DNA of 64,000 nucleotides from Marinilactibacillus psychrotolerans (GCF_900101525.1 NZ_FMZD01000011.1:1-64000), one strand, 5' to 3'; shown: positions 25,773-36,546, numbered from the stretch's first letter. Numbers and translations are program-made. The notes: generated by a model from the sequence alone, not told the origin.

Positions 25773-27110
25773 ATGAAAGTTGTCATTATTGGTGCATCTT
25801 ATGCTGGAATAGCTGCAGCGTTAGAAGTACAGAGTAAACATCTTAATGCAGAAGTTATTTTGTTAGAAAAAAAGGATAGATTAGGCTACATTCCAAATGG
25901 CCTTCATCTTTACTGGGGAAATAAAATTGATCATTTAGATTCTGCTTACTTCTTTACAAAAGAGGAATTGGAACAAAGAAGTATTCAATGTTCTATGAAC
26001 ACTGCTGTTGAAAAGATCAATACGGTTAAAAAAGAGGTAGAGTATCTTCATAATGAAAAAGAAGGCACAATGGCTTATGATAAACTGATTATCGCAACAG
26101 GATCAAGTCAGTTATCTCAAAAAATCAAAGGCAGTGATAGTGAAACTGTCTTAAAATACAAAGGTCGTTATGAAGCGGAAATGGCTATAGCCAAAGTCGG
26201 AGCTAGTCAAAGTGTCACGATTATTGGCGGCGGTCAGGTTGGTGTAGAAGCAGCTGATCTGCTAAAAAAACAGCATAAGCAAGTGACGCTTATCGAAAGT
26301 ATGGATTATGTGCTATTTAAATATTTTGATAAAGAGATGATCCAACCTTTACAACAGAAAATGCTTGAAGAGGGAATTGATTTGCGTTTGCAGCAGACTG
26401 TTTCTTCTATAGAAGAAGTGGAAAACCAACAGGTAAGAGTTCAGATACAGAAAGAAAAAATTAAAAGTGAGGCCGTTATCTTAAGTGTAAATGTGAGACC
26501 AGACCTGCACTTTTTGGATGAACACATTCAACTCCACATGGATCAGACTATAGCAGTTGATCGCTATATGCAAACATCTGTGGAAGATGTATTTGCTGTA
26601 GGAGATTGTATTCAGCTGACCTTTGGAGAAGAAGATGAAATGGTTTATATTCCACTTGTAAATAATGCAGTTCGGACTGGTATGGTAGCAGCCCAAAATC
26701 TTGTCCAGCCAAAAGTTCCATTTAAAGGTTCTCTTCGTACAATAGGGACTTCTGCATTTGGTTATTATATTGCTAGTACAGGAATAACTGAAGCAGAAAG
26801 CTTGTTTACCGGTCAAGCGATTAAAACCGCTCGTCAAGAAGTGAAGCTAACGAGTTTACCAGAAACAGATACTGTGATGATGAAATGGATCTATGATGCG
26901 GACACCCATGCTTTACTGGGCGCACAAATGCTTTCTACCACAGATATATTAGAAAAAATCAATACGTTAGCATTAGCTATTCAAACAAATCAGACGTTAG
27001 AAGATTTACAACAGAAAGATTATTTCTTTCATCCTTCCTATTCTCCCATGTTGTCAGCAACCAATTACGTTTCTTGGCAAGAAATGAGGGACGATGTAAA
27101 TGAAAATTGA
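25773..27110 (+). CDS. NADH oxidase / CoA-disulfide reductase-like flavoprotein lacking the redox cysteine
   Basis: 445 aa. N-terminal FAD motif VVIIGASYAGIAAA, IIATGSS, second nucleotide-binding motif VTIIGGGQVGVEAA for NAD(P)H, VFAVGDC, and a C-terminal dimerisation domain ending near FHPSYSP. This is the layout of H2O-forming NADH oxidase, NADH peroxidase and CoA-disulfide reductase. In those enzymes residue 42-43 is the redox Cys of the S-F-L-S-C-G type motif; here the segment reads GYIPNGLHLY and residue 42 is Asn. The enzyme therefore cannot form the cysteine-sulfenic intermediate; it may reduce O2 to H2O2 or another acceptor, or sense redox state. It overlaps the Mga-like regulator by 11 bases. 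Confidence 0.82.
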   Translation: MKVVIIGASYAGIAAALEVQSKHLNAEVILLEKKDRLGYIPNGLHLYWGNKIDHLDSAYFFTKEELEQRSIQCSMNTAVEKINTVKKEVEYLHNEKEGTMAYDKLIIATGSSQLSQKIKGSDSETVLKYKGRYEAEMAIAKVGASQSVTIIGGGQVGVEAADLLKKQHKQVTLIESMDYVLFKYFDKEMIQPLQQKMLEEGIDLRLQQTVSSIEEVENQQVRVQIQKEKIKSEAVILSVNVRPDLHFLDEHIQLHMDQTIAVDRYMQTSVEDVFAVGDCIQLTFGEEDEMVYIPLVNNAVRTGMVAAQNLVQPKVPFKGSLRTIGTSAFGYYIASTGITEAESLFTGQAIKTARQEVKLTSLPETDTVMMKWIYDADTHALLGAQMLSTTDILEKINTLALAIQTNQTLEDLQQKDYFFHPSYSPMLSATNYVSWQEMRDDVNEN

Positions 27111-28569
27111 ACATTTTCTTGAAAAAAATGAAATTAGAGAAGTTACGATTTTTAAACAACTCATTTTAAATGGTGGCAGCCTTTCTTATGTAGAAATGCT
27201 GGATTATCTAAAAGTGGCTAAAGCATCATTAGACAATGATCTAGATTCTATTTCTTCTCGAATCGGTTCTTTATCAGATCAAGTGAACATTGAATATGAT
27301 GGACAGGGAATTTCTCTGGAAGTGAGCAATGAATATTCTCTTCAACAAATTTATTATCTTTATTTGAATCAGTCAGTAAAAGTAAAGTTAATCAATTTTC
27401 TATTCAAATATCAGGAATTTTCCATTATGCAGTTGACAGAAGAGCTAGCCATCAGCGACTCTTCTTTATTTCGCAAGATAAAAGAACTGAACAACTATTT
27501 GAAAGAATTTGGAATTAAAATCCGAAATGGACAGTTACATGGAGAAGAATTGCAGATTCGATATTTCTACTTTCAATTCTATAATTTTATTGAAAATAAG
27601 GAAGATTTTGTTGATTCGCATTTGGATAATCAAATCACTCAAGCAGTACAAGCTGTAGAAAATTTTCTGAAAGTCACAATTGAATCAGAAAATAGACAAC
27701 GATTAGTTATCTGGATGATTATCAGTAAAAACCGTGTTAATAGTAGAGAAAAGAAGTATCAGTATGTACACAAACAGATGCAGCCGTATTTAGAAGATCC
27801 GTTATACCAGAAAATCCGAATCATGGTTTTACGCTACTTCAGCCGATATTCAATTGAAGTTGATGAGGAAGAAGCTATGTTGCATTTTGCATTTTTATTA
27901 GCCTTTTCAATACTGACGGAACATGAATTTCATGAATATACACTAATGCGCGATCGTCGGGCTCCCATTGCTTCCTTGGATACTTACATTGTAGAAACCA
28001 TTATTATCCATTACAAATTCCGCAGATTACCTTATATGCTGGAACGTGATATGTTTTATCATTTATCTCATATCCATACAAAGCTCTATTTTTTCAAAGG
28101 GGATATTGAAGTCTATGAATACGAAGAAATGCTAGGTAAAGAAAAACAATTTACGGGTAGAAATTTGGTGTCCTTTGCTCAGACATTGTTGACGACCAGT
28201 ACAAAAAAATTCATGGTTAATGAAGATGTGGAAAATAGTTTATTGAAGATGGAACTACTGAAGTACATTAGTTTACTAGCTATCGTTACTTTTAAAATGA
28301 CGACTATTGTACAAATCGGGATTGATTTAAAAATGGAAACCATTTATACCGAAACTTTAAATCAGATGTTGATGCTGAATATGCGGCATATAAACGGCAT
28401 TAAGGTAGAAACTTATCAACCTGATAAAGAATATGACCTGATTCTAACGAACGAACAGCCAAGTCAAAAAGTTCAATATGGTGATGCCAAAGTATATGTC
28501 CTTTCAGAAATCTTGTCATCTTTTGATTTGAAAAATATTCAGATGATTATTCAAAAGCTGAACTCCTAA
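27100..28569 (+). CDS. Mga-like (PRD/HTH) transcriptional regulator
   Basis: 489 aa. The start ATG lies inside the last codons of the flavoprotein gene, so the two are translationally coupled. Two helix-turn-helix regions are visible, at about 15-60 (GGSLSYVEMLDYLKVAKASL) and 105-140 (MQLTEELAISDSSLFRKIKEL), followed by a long all-helical region like PRDs and a C-terminal EIIB-like fold (YDLILTNEQ...VYVLSEIL) without the active cysteine. This is the build of Mga/AtxA-type virulence or sugar regulators. The regulated genes are unknown; self-regulation with the oxidoreductase is likely. Confidence 0.8.
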   Translation: MKIEHFLEKNEIREVTIFKQLILNGGSLSYVEMLDYLKVAKASLDNDLDSISSRIGSLSDQVNIEYDGQGISLEVSNEYSLQQIYYLYLNQSVKVKLINFLFKYQEFSIMQLTEELAISDSSLFRKIKELNNYLKEFGIKIRNGQLHGEELQIRYFYFQFYNFIENKEDFVDSHLDNQITQAVQAVENFLKVTIESENRQRLVIWMIISKNRVNSREKKYQYVHKQMQPYLEDPLYQKIRIMVLRYFSRYSIEVDEEEAMLHFAFLLAFSILTEHEFHEYTLMRDRRAPIASLDTYIVETIIIHYKFRRLPYMLERDMFYHLSHIHTKLYFFKGDIEVYEYEEMLGKEKQFTGRNLVSFAQTLLTTSTKKFMVNEDVENSLLKMELLKYISLLAIVTFKMTTIVQIGIDLKMETIYTETLNQMLMLNMRHINGIKVETYQPDKEYDLILTNEQPSQKVQYGDAKVYVLSEILSSFDLKNIQMIIQKLNS

Positions 28570-28603
28570 AACAAGCTACAGTAAATACTGAGCTTGTTTT
28601 TTT
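28570..28603 (+). terminator. Terminator of the flavoprotein-regulator operon
   Basis: AACAAGCTACAGT pairs with ACTGAGCTTGTT (one bulged A), loop AAAT, then seven T. The same hairpin occurs again at 29534-29567. Confidence 0.92.
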
Positions 28604-29017
28604 AGGTTGAAAATTTTGAAATTTATATTTTATGAGTATATCAAATGTACATTGTCACGTAACCAAGCAGAAGGGATTGTGAAATAGATATAAAATAAGC
28701 TATGATTATCTCATTATTTTCCATCATTATAGAATATCTTACACTTTAGTTTCATTAATAGATTTATTGTGAAACAGGAATTTTTGTATCAAATAATATT
28801 TATAATAAAAAGATTTAGAGTTTTAGGGATCTCGGTTTATAATTGTACTAAGTATTTAACTTTTATTAAGAATGAACTTAAAATAGAAAAATATTGGAAA
28901 ACACATTCAAAATTAGTAGTGATTTAAAAAAAAAGAATTTAATCTTTATGGTTACCAAAACTAAACACTTCTTGAAAATAATTAATGAATAAGTATTTTC
29001 ATGATTTTAAATAAATA
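28604..29017. other. 414-bp A/T-rich region without a gene
   Basis: Stops in all frames; no repeat or stable hairpin found. It leads to the extended -10 promoter of the small gene at 29048. Confidence 0.45.
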
Positions 29018-29026
29018 TGTTATAAT
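29018..29026 (+). promoter_or_regulatory. Extended -10 promoter of the 66-aa gene
   Basis: TGTTATAAT (TATAAT at 29021-29026 with TGN extension), 21 bases before the start codon. A weak TTTCAT lies at 28997-29002, 18 bases upstream. Confidence 0.65.
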
Positions 29027-29047
29027 AAAAAAAAGGAGGAGTGGACG

Positions 29048-29248
29048 ATGTCAGATATAAAAGTCAAATTAGATAAAAAAGAAGTTCCGAAAGGCATGAC
29101 TTTACTGGAGTCTAAACTATTGAGTGAACGATTATCGCATAAAATTTCTTATAGTACTGGTCGCAAACGTCCAAGAAATTTCTCCGAGAAAAAAACTTTA
29201 TTGCGATGGGAAAAAGAACGTAATGGGAAAAAAATTGGGCACATTTAA
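29048..29248 (+). CDS. small basic protein of unknown function, 66 aa
   Basis: It has an excellent ribosome site (AAAGGAGGAGTGGACG), its own extended -10 promoter and its own terminator, so it is probably a real, well-expressed gene. The product is rich in Lys and Arg (SYSTGRKRPRNFSEKK) with a LLESKLLSERL helix. No family recognised. The charge suggests nucleic-acid or membrane contact, but that is speculation. Confidence 0.7.
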   Translation: MSDIKVKLDKKEVPKGMTLLESKLLSERLSHKISYSTGRKRPRNFSEKKTLLRWEKERNGKKIGHI

Positions 29249-29266
29249 TCATACATGAATCTTGAC

Positions 29267-29297
29267 AAAGAAGTCCTTAACGGGGCTTCTTTTTATT
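29267..29297 (+). terminator. Terminator of the small basic gene
   Basis: AAGAAGTCC pairs with GGGCTTCTT around TTAACG, then a T5 run. Confidence 0.8.
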
Positions 29298-29444
29298 ATA
29301 TTAACTTGAAAAAAAACTATTAATAGCTGAGAATAACTTGAAAATTGATTATGATGAAAAATTTTCTGAAATACAAAAATTTATTCTACTCAATTATTTT
29401 AGGGTAATGAAGAAAGTAAGGTATTAATACAGAAGCCTATTTTG

Positions 29445-29582
29445 CTGGAAGTAGCTGCAGCGTTAAACTATCTGATACCTTATTCAAATTTATAAATGTT
29501 CTTCTACAAATCATTCAAAAGCTAAACTCCTAGAACAAGCTACAGTAAATACTGAGCTTGTTTTTTTAGGTTGAAAATTTTT
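29445..29582 (+). repeat. Scar of a duplicated flavoprotein-regulator locus
   Basis: 29453-29474 (GCTGGAAGTAGCTGCAGCGTTA) matches the start of the flavoprotein gene near 25803 (GCTGGAATAGCTGCAGCGTTA) with one extra base. About 50 bases later, 29511-29582 repeats the last codons, stop, terminator and following bases of the regulator gene (28549-28616) almost exactly, from ATTCAAAAGCT through the hairpin to TTTAGGTTGAAAATTTT. This looks like a second copy that lost everything between. Confidence 0.7.
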
Positions 29583-29707
29583 AATTTAATAGTCACATAC
29601 TCATTGATACTGTAGGCTTTTAGAACTTATTATCCAAAATTCTCTCAAAAAATTTAAAAAGTTAAAAAAAGCTGACATTTTTTTAAACAAAAAAACGGTT
29701 ACAATAA

Positions 29708-31255
<1,548 letters not shown>

Positions 31256-31272
31256 AAGGAGGAAATAGAAGT

Positions 31273-33108
31273 ATGAATTTCTCAATTGAACGAAGAAAGC
31301 AAGATATCCAAACTTTAAAAGAAGAAACTCTTGATGTCTTGATCATTGGAGGCGGAATCACAGGTGCTGGAATTGCCTTGCAAGCCAGCGCTTCTGGACT
31401 AAAAACTGGATTAGTAGAAATGCAGGATTTTGCAGAAGGAACCTCTTCTCGCTCTACTAAATTAGTTCATGGTGGAATCCGTTACTTGAAAAACTTCGAT
31501 GTAGAAGTTGTAGCAGATACTGTTCAAGAACGAGCTGTCGTACAAGGAGTTGCGCCACATATTCCTAAAGCTGATCCAATGATCCTACCGATTTATGATG
31601 AACCGGGTTCAACCTTTTCAATGTTTTCATTAAAAGTTGCAATGGATTTATATGATCGCTTGGCAGGCGTTACCGGAACAAAATATGCTAACTATACTTT
31701 GACAAAAGAAGAAGTCCTTGAACGGCTTCCACAACTCAACCCTAAAGGATTACTAGGGGCAGGCGTTTACTTGGATTTCCGGAATAATGATGCCCGCTTA
31801 GTGATTGAAAATATTAAACAAGCTGCTGCAGACGGTGGACATATGGTTAGTCGGATGAAAGTGATAGGGATCTTACATGATGAGAAAGGTAAGGTTTCAG
31901 GAGCGGAAGTAGAGGATCTATTATCAGGAGAAAGGTTTGAAATCAACGCACGTGTTGTGTTGAACTCAACTGGTCCTTGGTCTGATACGATTCGTCAAAT
32001 GGATAATAAACTAGATGTTCTTCCTCAAATGAGACCGACTAAAGGTGTTCACTTAGTGGTTGATCGAGAAAAATTACAAGTACCACAACCCACTTATTTC
32101 GATACAGGTAAAAAAGATGGCAGAATGGTGTTTGTGATTCCTCGTGAAGAAAAGACTTACTTTGGAACAACGGATACAGATTATAATGGAGATTTTGCAC
32201 ATCCAATCGTTGAACAAGATGACGTCGACTATTTGTTAGAGGTTGTTAATACTCATTATCCTTCAGCGAAGCTTACCATCGATGATATTGAATCAAGTTG
32301 GGCAGGATTAAGACCATTGATTTCTACAAATGGTGGTTCGGATTATAATGGTGGAAATAACCAAGCTGTTACAGATGAAAGTTTCGATCATATCCTTTCT
32401 ACTATTACAAAATATCAAGAAGGTCAAACGGATCGGAACGAAGTAGAAAGTGCCCTTAAAAATATTGAAACAAGTAATTCTGAATCTGATTTTAATCCTT
32501 CTGCAATCTCTCGTGGTAGTACTTTGGATATTGATGAAGATGGATTGTTAACAGTAGCAGGCGGGAAAATAACAGACTATCGTAAGATGGCGCTTGGTGC
32601 TATGAAAAAGGTTATTGAAATATTAGAGCAAGACTACAGCTTGGCTTATGAACTGATAGATTCCACTAAATACCCAGTTTCAGGTGGAAATATTGACCCT
32701 TCAAAAGTAGAAGAAGAAACAGAAAAATTAGCACAAATTGGAATCGAAAAAGGATTAAGTGAATCAGAAGCACTATATTTGGCAAATTTATATGGCTCGA
32801 ATGCACCTAGAGTATTCTCTCTACTAGACGATGTAGAAAAAGTAGCAGGATTGAACGCAGCAGAAGCGGTTAGCTTAAGATATGCTATGGATGAAGAGAT
32901 GACATTGACACCGAGTGATTTCTTGATTCGTCGCACAAACCACATGCTGTTTAAACGGGATACTTTAGATAGCATAAAGGAATCAGTGATTAGAGAAATG
33001 GCTCGTTATAATGATTGGTCAGATGAATTAAAAGCTAACTATACTAAAGAATTAGAAGTAGCAATTGCTGAATCTGATTTAAAACACTTAAAAGGAGATA
33101 AAAAGTAG
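31273..33108 (+). CDS. glpO: alpha-glycerophosphate oxidase
   Basis: 611 aa. FAD-binding VLIIGGGITGAGIAL, EGTSSRSTKLVHGGIRYL and MRPTKGVHLV are shared with GlpD dehydrogenases. The extra segment of about 50 residues around 360-410 (HILSTITKYQEGQTDRNEVE) is the insert found in the soluble oxidases of lactic acid bacteria. The enzyme oxidises glycerol 3-phosphate to DHAP and passes electrons to O2, giving H2O2. It lies between glpK and glpF with short gaps, the classic LAB order. Confidence 0.93.
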   Translation: MNFSIERRKQDIQTLKEETLDVLIIGGGITGAGIALQASASGLKTGLVEMQDFAEGTSSRSTKLVHGGIRYLKNFDVEVVADTVQERAVVQGVAPHIPKADPMILPIYDEPGSTFSMFSLKVAMDLYDRLAGVTGTKYANYTLTKEEVLERLPQLNPKGLLGAGVYLDFRNNDARLVIENIKQAAADGGHMVSRMKVIGILHDEKGKVSGAEVEDLLSGERFEINARVVLNSTGPWSDTIRQMDNKLDVLPQMRPTKGVHLVVDREKLQVPQPTYFDTGKKDGRMVFVIPREEKTYFGTTDTDYNGDFAHPIVEQDDVDYLLEVVNTHYPSAKLTIDDIESSWAGLRPLISTNGGSDYNGGNNQAVTDESFDHILSTITKYQEGQTDRNEVESALKNIETSNSESDFNPSAISRGSTLDIDEDGLLTVAGGKITDYRKMALGAMKKVIEILEQDYSLAYELIDSTKYPVSGGNIDPSKVEEETEKLAQIGIEKGLSESEALYLANLYGSNAPRVFSLLDDVEKVAGLNAAEAVSLRYAMDEEMTLTPSDFLIRRTNHMLFKRDTLDSIKESVIREMARYNDWSDELKANYTKELEVAIAESDLKHLKGDKK

Positions 33109-33825
33109 ATGACTGGAGATATGTTAACGATATTTAGTGAGTTTTTAGGAACAATGATATTAATTTTGCTTGGTGACGGTGTTGTTGCTGCTGTCAGCTT
33201 GAAAAAAAGTAAAGCTGAAGGAGCAGGATGGGTTGCCATTACAATGGGATGGGGAGCTGGTGTAGCGATGGCCGTCTATATCGCTGGTTTTATGGGACCC
33301 GCTCATTTAAACCCAGCGGTAACGCTTGGTATGGCAATGATTGGTAATTTAGAATGGGCAATGGTTATACCGTTTATCTTAGCACAAACTACTGGAGCAA
33401 TCGTAGGTGCAGTATTAGTATGGTTAACCTACCTAGCTCACTTTAGAGAAACAACTGATCAAGGAGCAATTTTAGGTACATTTGCAACTGCGCCAGAAAT
33501 TTATGACACTGTCAGTAATGTAATGTCAGAAGCTATCGGAACATTTGTATTAGTATTCGGAATCATGGCATTTGGTCAAAACTCATTTACTGATGGGTTA
33601 AATCCTTTAGTCGTTGGTGTGTTAATTCTATCAATTGGTCTTTCACTTGGAGGTTCTACGGGTTACGCAATCAACCCTGCTCGTGACTTAGGTCCACGTA
33701 TTGCACATGCCTTTTTACCCTTAAAAAATAAAGGCGGATCAAACTGGGGATATTCTTGGATTCCAGTAGCCGCTCCAATGTTAGGTGCTGTTCTTGCCGC
33801 ATTGCTTTACATGGTAATAGTTTAA
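33109..33825 (+). CDS. glpF: glycerol uptake facilitator (aquaglyceroporin)
   Basis: 238 aa with six membrane helices and the two NPA half-helix motifs HLNPAVTLG and INPARDLGPR. The Asp after the second NPAR is typical of glycerol-conducting members. The ATG abuts the glpO stop codon; AAAAGGAG lies within the end of glpO. It lets glycerol diffuse into the cell for GlpK. Confidence 0.96.
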   Translation: MTGDMLTIFSEFLGTMILILLGDGVVAAVSLKKSKAEGAGWVAITMGWGAGVAMAVYIAGFMGPAHLNPAVTLGMAMIGNLEWAMVIPFILAQTTGAIVGAVLVWLTYLAHFRETTDQGAILGTFATAPEIYDTVSNVMSEAIGTFVLVFGIMAFGQNSFTDGLNPLVVGVLILSIGLSLGGSTGYAINPARDLGPRIAHAFLPLKNKGGSNWGYSWIPVAAPMLGAVLAALLYMVIV

Positions 33826-33881
33826 GCTTATAAATAATTGAATAATTGAATAATTAAAATAAGAGGCGACTTAAAGTAATC

Positions 33882-33932
33882 AATCGACTGGCTATGATTT
33901 GGCATTTAACCAAACTAAGCCGGTCGATTTTT
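33882..33932 (+). terminator. Terminator of the glp operon
   Basis: AATCGACTGGCT (33882-33893) pairs with AGCCGGTCGATT (33918-33929), one G-U pair, followed by a short T run. Confidence 0.85.
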
Positions 33933-34120
33933 ATGTGATTAGAATGCTGGTAGAAATTAAAAAAAGAAGTAGTTCTGTCCTTTTCAAATAGTTAAAACTA
34001 TTTATTGAACATGCTGCTTTATCATGCTCGGTTAAATACAACAGTAAAAAATGATTATATTAAAAAAATAGAGTTATTCAATTAACCAAGAGTATAACTT
34101 GATGAAATTTATAAGAGTAC

Positions 34121-34161
34121 AAAAGGATTGAATCATCTATTTAAAGATGACTCAATCCTTT
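34121..34161 (-). terminator. Terminator of the orphan EIIB gene
   Basis: AAAGGATTGAATCATC pairs with GATGACTCAATCCTTT with one mismatch around TATTTAAA. It lies about 40 bases past the stop of the leftward EIIB gene. The 180 bases between this and the glp terminator hold no gene. Confidence 0.8.
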
Positions 34162-34202
34162 CGCTATAAATTTTGTTGAGTTATTCAGGAAATGAAGATT
34201 GA

Positions 34203-34511
34203 TTATACAAGTTTCAAAGCTCTATCTAAGATTGCTGCGCCATCCATATGCTCAAAATCTCGCATATCAATGATTTCAATCGGAATATTTTTATTAGAAA
34301 TTTTTTCTTTTAACTGATCTTTCAAAAATTTCACTTGGGGACCTAATAATACAATATCAATATCTTTTGTAGATAAATATCCGTCTGCCTCGTTAGGTGA
34401 AACTGCGAAAATATCCGTTTCGACATCCTTTTCTTTTGCTGCTTTTTGCATATTTGAAACCAGCATACCAGTACTAACACCAGCTGCACAAACTAACATA
34501 ATTGTTTTCAT
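34203..34511 (-). CDS. PTS EIIB component, lactose/cellobiose family (orphan)
   Basis: 102 aa from ATG 34511, which has AAAGGAGAGATGTCTA upstream; longer in-frame starts lack a site. The active-site loop is MLVCAAGVSTGML with the phosphorylated Cys. The fold and the length fit CelA/LicB-type EIIB. No EIIA or EIIC stands next to it. It could serve the EIIC at 17.7 kb or the one at the left edge. A cre-like site lies upstream, suggesting catabolite control. Confidence 0.9.
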   Translation of the reverse strand: MKTIMLVCAAGVSTGMLVSNMQKAAKEKDVETDIFAVSPNEADGYLSTKDIDIVLLGPQVKFLKDQLKEKISNKNIPIEIIDMRDFEHMDGAAILDRALKLV

Positions 34512-34888
34512 TAGACATCTCTCCTTTGTCATTTTGAAAATCATCAAGCAAATATAAATAGTAGAAGCGTAAAAAAAAGCTAGTTAATTGATAACGCTTA
34601 CCATCTGTATCTTATTTATACATTAAATAAATATTCATTTCAATTATAGTCTCTTATATAAAAATATTTATACTATATGCAAGATTAGAAAAGTAATACT
34701 AGAAATAGGATATTTCTTGATGTATAACTATTTAGAAGTTAAAAAAAGAATATCACTTTAGAGGATTAATGATTGCATATTAGACCCTAGACAATTAAAC
34801 TTAGATTATTAAGTGATCATAATTTATAAGTAACATTAATATAATGCATAGATTTAGCCAAATTGATCATAATAAGGGCGGAATTAAA
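34512..34888. other. 377-bp divergent intergenic region
   Basis: Holds the cre-like site at 34589-34602 and, near its right end, the ribosome site of the next rightward gene. No other structure recognised. Confidence 0.45.
34589..34602 (-). promoter_or_regulatory. cre-like site upstream of the orphan EIIB
   Basis: TGATAACGCTTACC (minus strand GGTAAGCGTTATCA) fits the CcpA consensus at 12 of 14 positions and is partly palindromic. Confidence 0.45.
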
Positions 34889-36490
34889 ATGAGATTTCAT
34901 TGTACGAAAAAGTTGCTAGATATGTTGAATAAAAGTTCAAAGCTGCTTGATTTTGATCCGTTACCTGTACAGCCAGTGGACAAAGTAACTAATCAAGATG
35001 AATTAAATGATTGGCACGCTTCGTTAACTGAAGTAGACGGAAGTTATATCGCAACATTCATAAATGATTTGACGAGCTTTCCTGTCGTAGTCGGATTATT
35101 TGACCTGGATAATATATACGAAGCCTTTGAAGGTTTTGAGAATGTATTAGGGGAAGTCATGCTTAAACAAAAAATCGATAAGCAGATTGTTTTTGAATAT
35201 CTGGAGGATCTTGAACCACCTATCTTAACTAAAACGATCAGTCGTGCAAAGACAGGTCCGTTGTCCGCTGTCACCATAGATGCTCAAAACATATTATATG
35301 AAGAGGGAACAACCAGTTTCGATCCTGTTGAGGTTACAATCGCGTTGTCAGAGACACCCAGAGTAAAAAATGGGAAAGCTTTTTTTCCAGCTGAAAATTG
35401 GTTAGAGATTTGGGATGAGCGTAGTAAACTGGAAGAATCTTATTTAGTATCTACTGGATCAGATGAAACACTAACCGAGAAAAACTTGCCTTCCCAAAAA
35501 GATTGGATAGCTTTTTATGAAGTAGTCGATAAAATCAAAAAAGAAACACCTTGGAGAAAAATTGATGATGATGAACTGATTGCTGTTAAGGATCCAGAAT
35601 CTGAAGAATGGACTTATTGTTCTGTTATGGGCAGGCTAGGAGAATTTTCTGGAATTGGTTTATTTGAAGGGGATAAGGGGTTAAAAAGTCTGGTAAAAGT
35701 TTATTCAGTAGATCATTTTATTCCTGAATACCAACTAAAATCTATCCAAGATTGTTTATTGCTTTCTTATGTCAGCCGAAGTGAAATAGAAACAGATAAT
35801 TATGATAGGTTACAAAAGTTGGGTCTGGTTGAGAATCAGTACTATCTTTTACCGGAAATTATGAAACACACACCTGGATTTGTACCATGGTCTATACTTT
35901 CGCAAGCAGAAGTAAAGCGAGCTACACTTATTCTAAATCAAGTTTTGACAATCCTAAATAACCTGACGTATGCAGATGAACTACCCCGTTTGATGGATGG
36001 TCTTGTTACCAGTCGTTACAAACAAGATGGAAAATGGGAGACAAGCGAGCGTCCATTACCTGACTTGCAGAGTTTGTTTGAACAGGATCCTTATATTTTT
36101 GAAAATGACCTTGTGCTACATCAAATAAAAAAGGCTCCAAAGAGCCCTCTGTCATTACAAGTTGATGCCGTACATGCACCGGCTATTTTACAAGAATATC
36201 CAGAAGAAAGACCTTACTATCCAATGATTACCTTATGTGTAGAAGAAGAAAGTATGGAAGTGTTAAATGCCGTAACGTATCCAGAAACGAAGGAAAATCC
36301 GAAACATATTCTGGAGTGTGTAGTCGAAGTATGCAAAGATATGAGACCGAAAGAAATCATTATCAGAACTCAGACTATCGAATGGGTTTTAGAGGATTTC
36401 TGTAATAAAACAGACATTAAGCTGGTTGTGAGAGAAAGACTGCCTGAATTTGATGAAGTAGTTTCACATTTGGAAAACGAATTTAGTTAA
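34889..36490 (+). CDS. large protein with N-terminal DUF6933-like domain
   Basis: 533 aa from ATG 34889, nine bases after AAGGGCGG; an in-frame ATG 15 codons earlier has no site. Residues 1-110 (MRFHCTKKLLDMLNK, LNDWHASL, FINDLTSFPVVVG) resemble DUF6933, known as a stand-alone small protein. The middle (about 120-440) is unidentified. The last 120 residues (YYPMITLCVEEESMEVL to KPKEII-like strands) resemble DUF6930/DUF7309-type regions. No signal or membrane part. Function unknown; the fusion may couple nucleic acid metabolism to something else, but I would not guess further. Confidence 0.6.
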   Translation: MRFHCTKKLLDMLNKSSKLLDFDPLPVQPVDKVTNQDELNDWHASLTEVDGSYIATFINDLTSFPVVVGLFDLDNIYEAFEGFENVLGEVMLKQKIDKQIVFEYLEDLEPPILTKTISRAKTGPLSAVTIDAQNILYEEGTTSFDPVEVTIALSETPRVKNGKAFFPAENWLEIWDERSKLEESYLVSTGSDETLTEKNLPSQKDWIAFYEVVDKIKKETPWRKIDDDELIAVKDPESEEWTYCSVMGRLGEFSGIGLFEGDKGLKSLVKVYSVDHFIPEYQLKSIQDCLLLSYVSRSEIETDNYDRLQKLGLVENQYYLLPEIMKHTPGFVPWSILSQAEVKRATLILNQVLTILNNLTYADELPRLMDGLVTSRYKQDGKWETSERPLPDLQSLFEQDPYIFENDLVLHQIKKAPKSPLSLQVDAVHAPAILQEYPEERPYYPMITLCVEEESMEVLNAVTYPETKENPKHILECVVEVCKDMRPKEIIIRTQTIEWVLEDFCNKTDIKLVVRERLPEFDEVVSHLENEFS

Positions 36491-36546
36491 CCTATTGGTC
36501 AAAATAAAAATGATCAAAGAAGATGATAGTTGAAGGAGCGAGAAAG

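Noticed and set aside
32646..32975. 109-aa ORF antisense to glpO
   Set aside because: Shadow of the glpO reading frame, without ribosome site or known domain.
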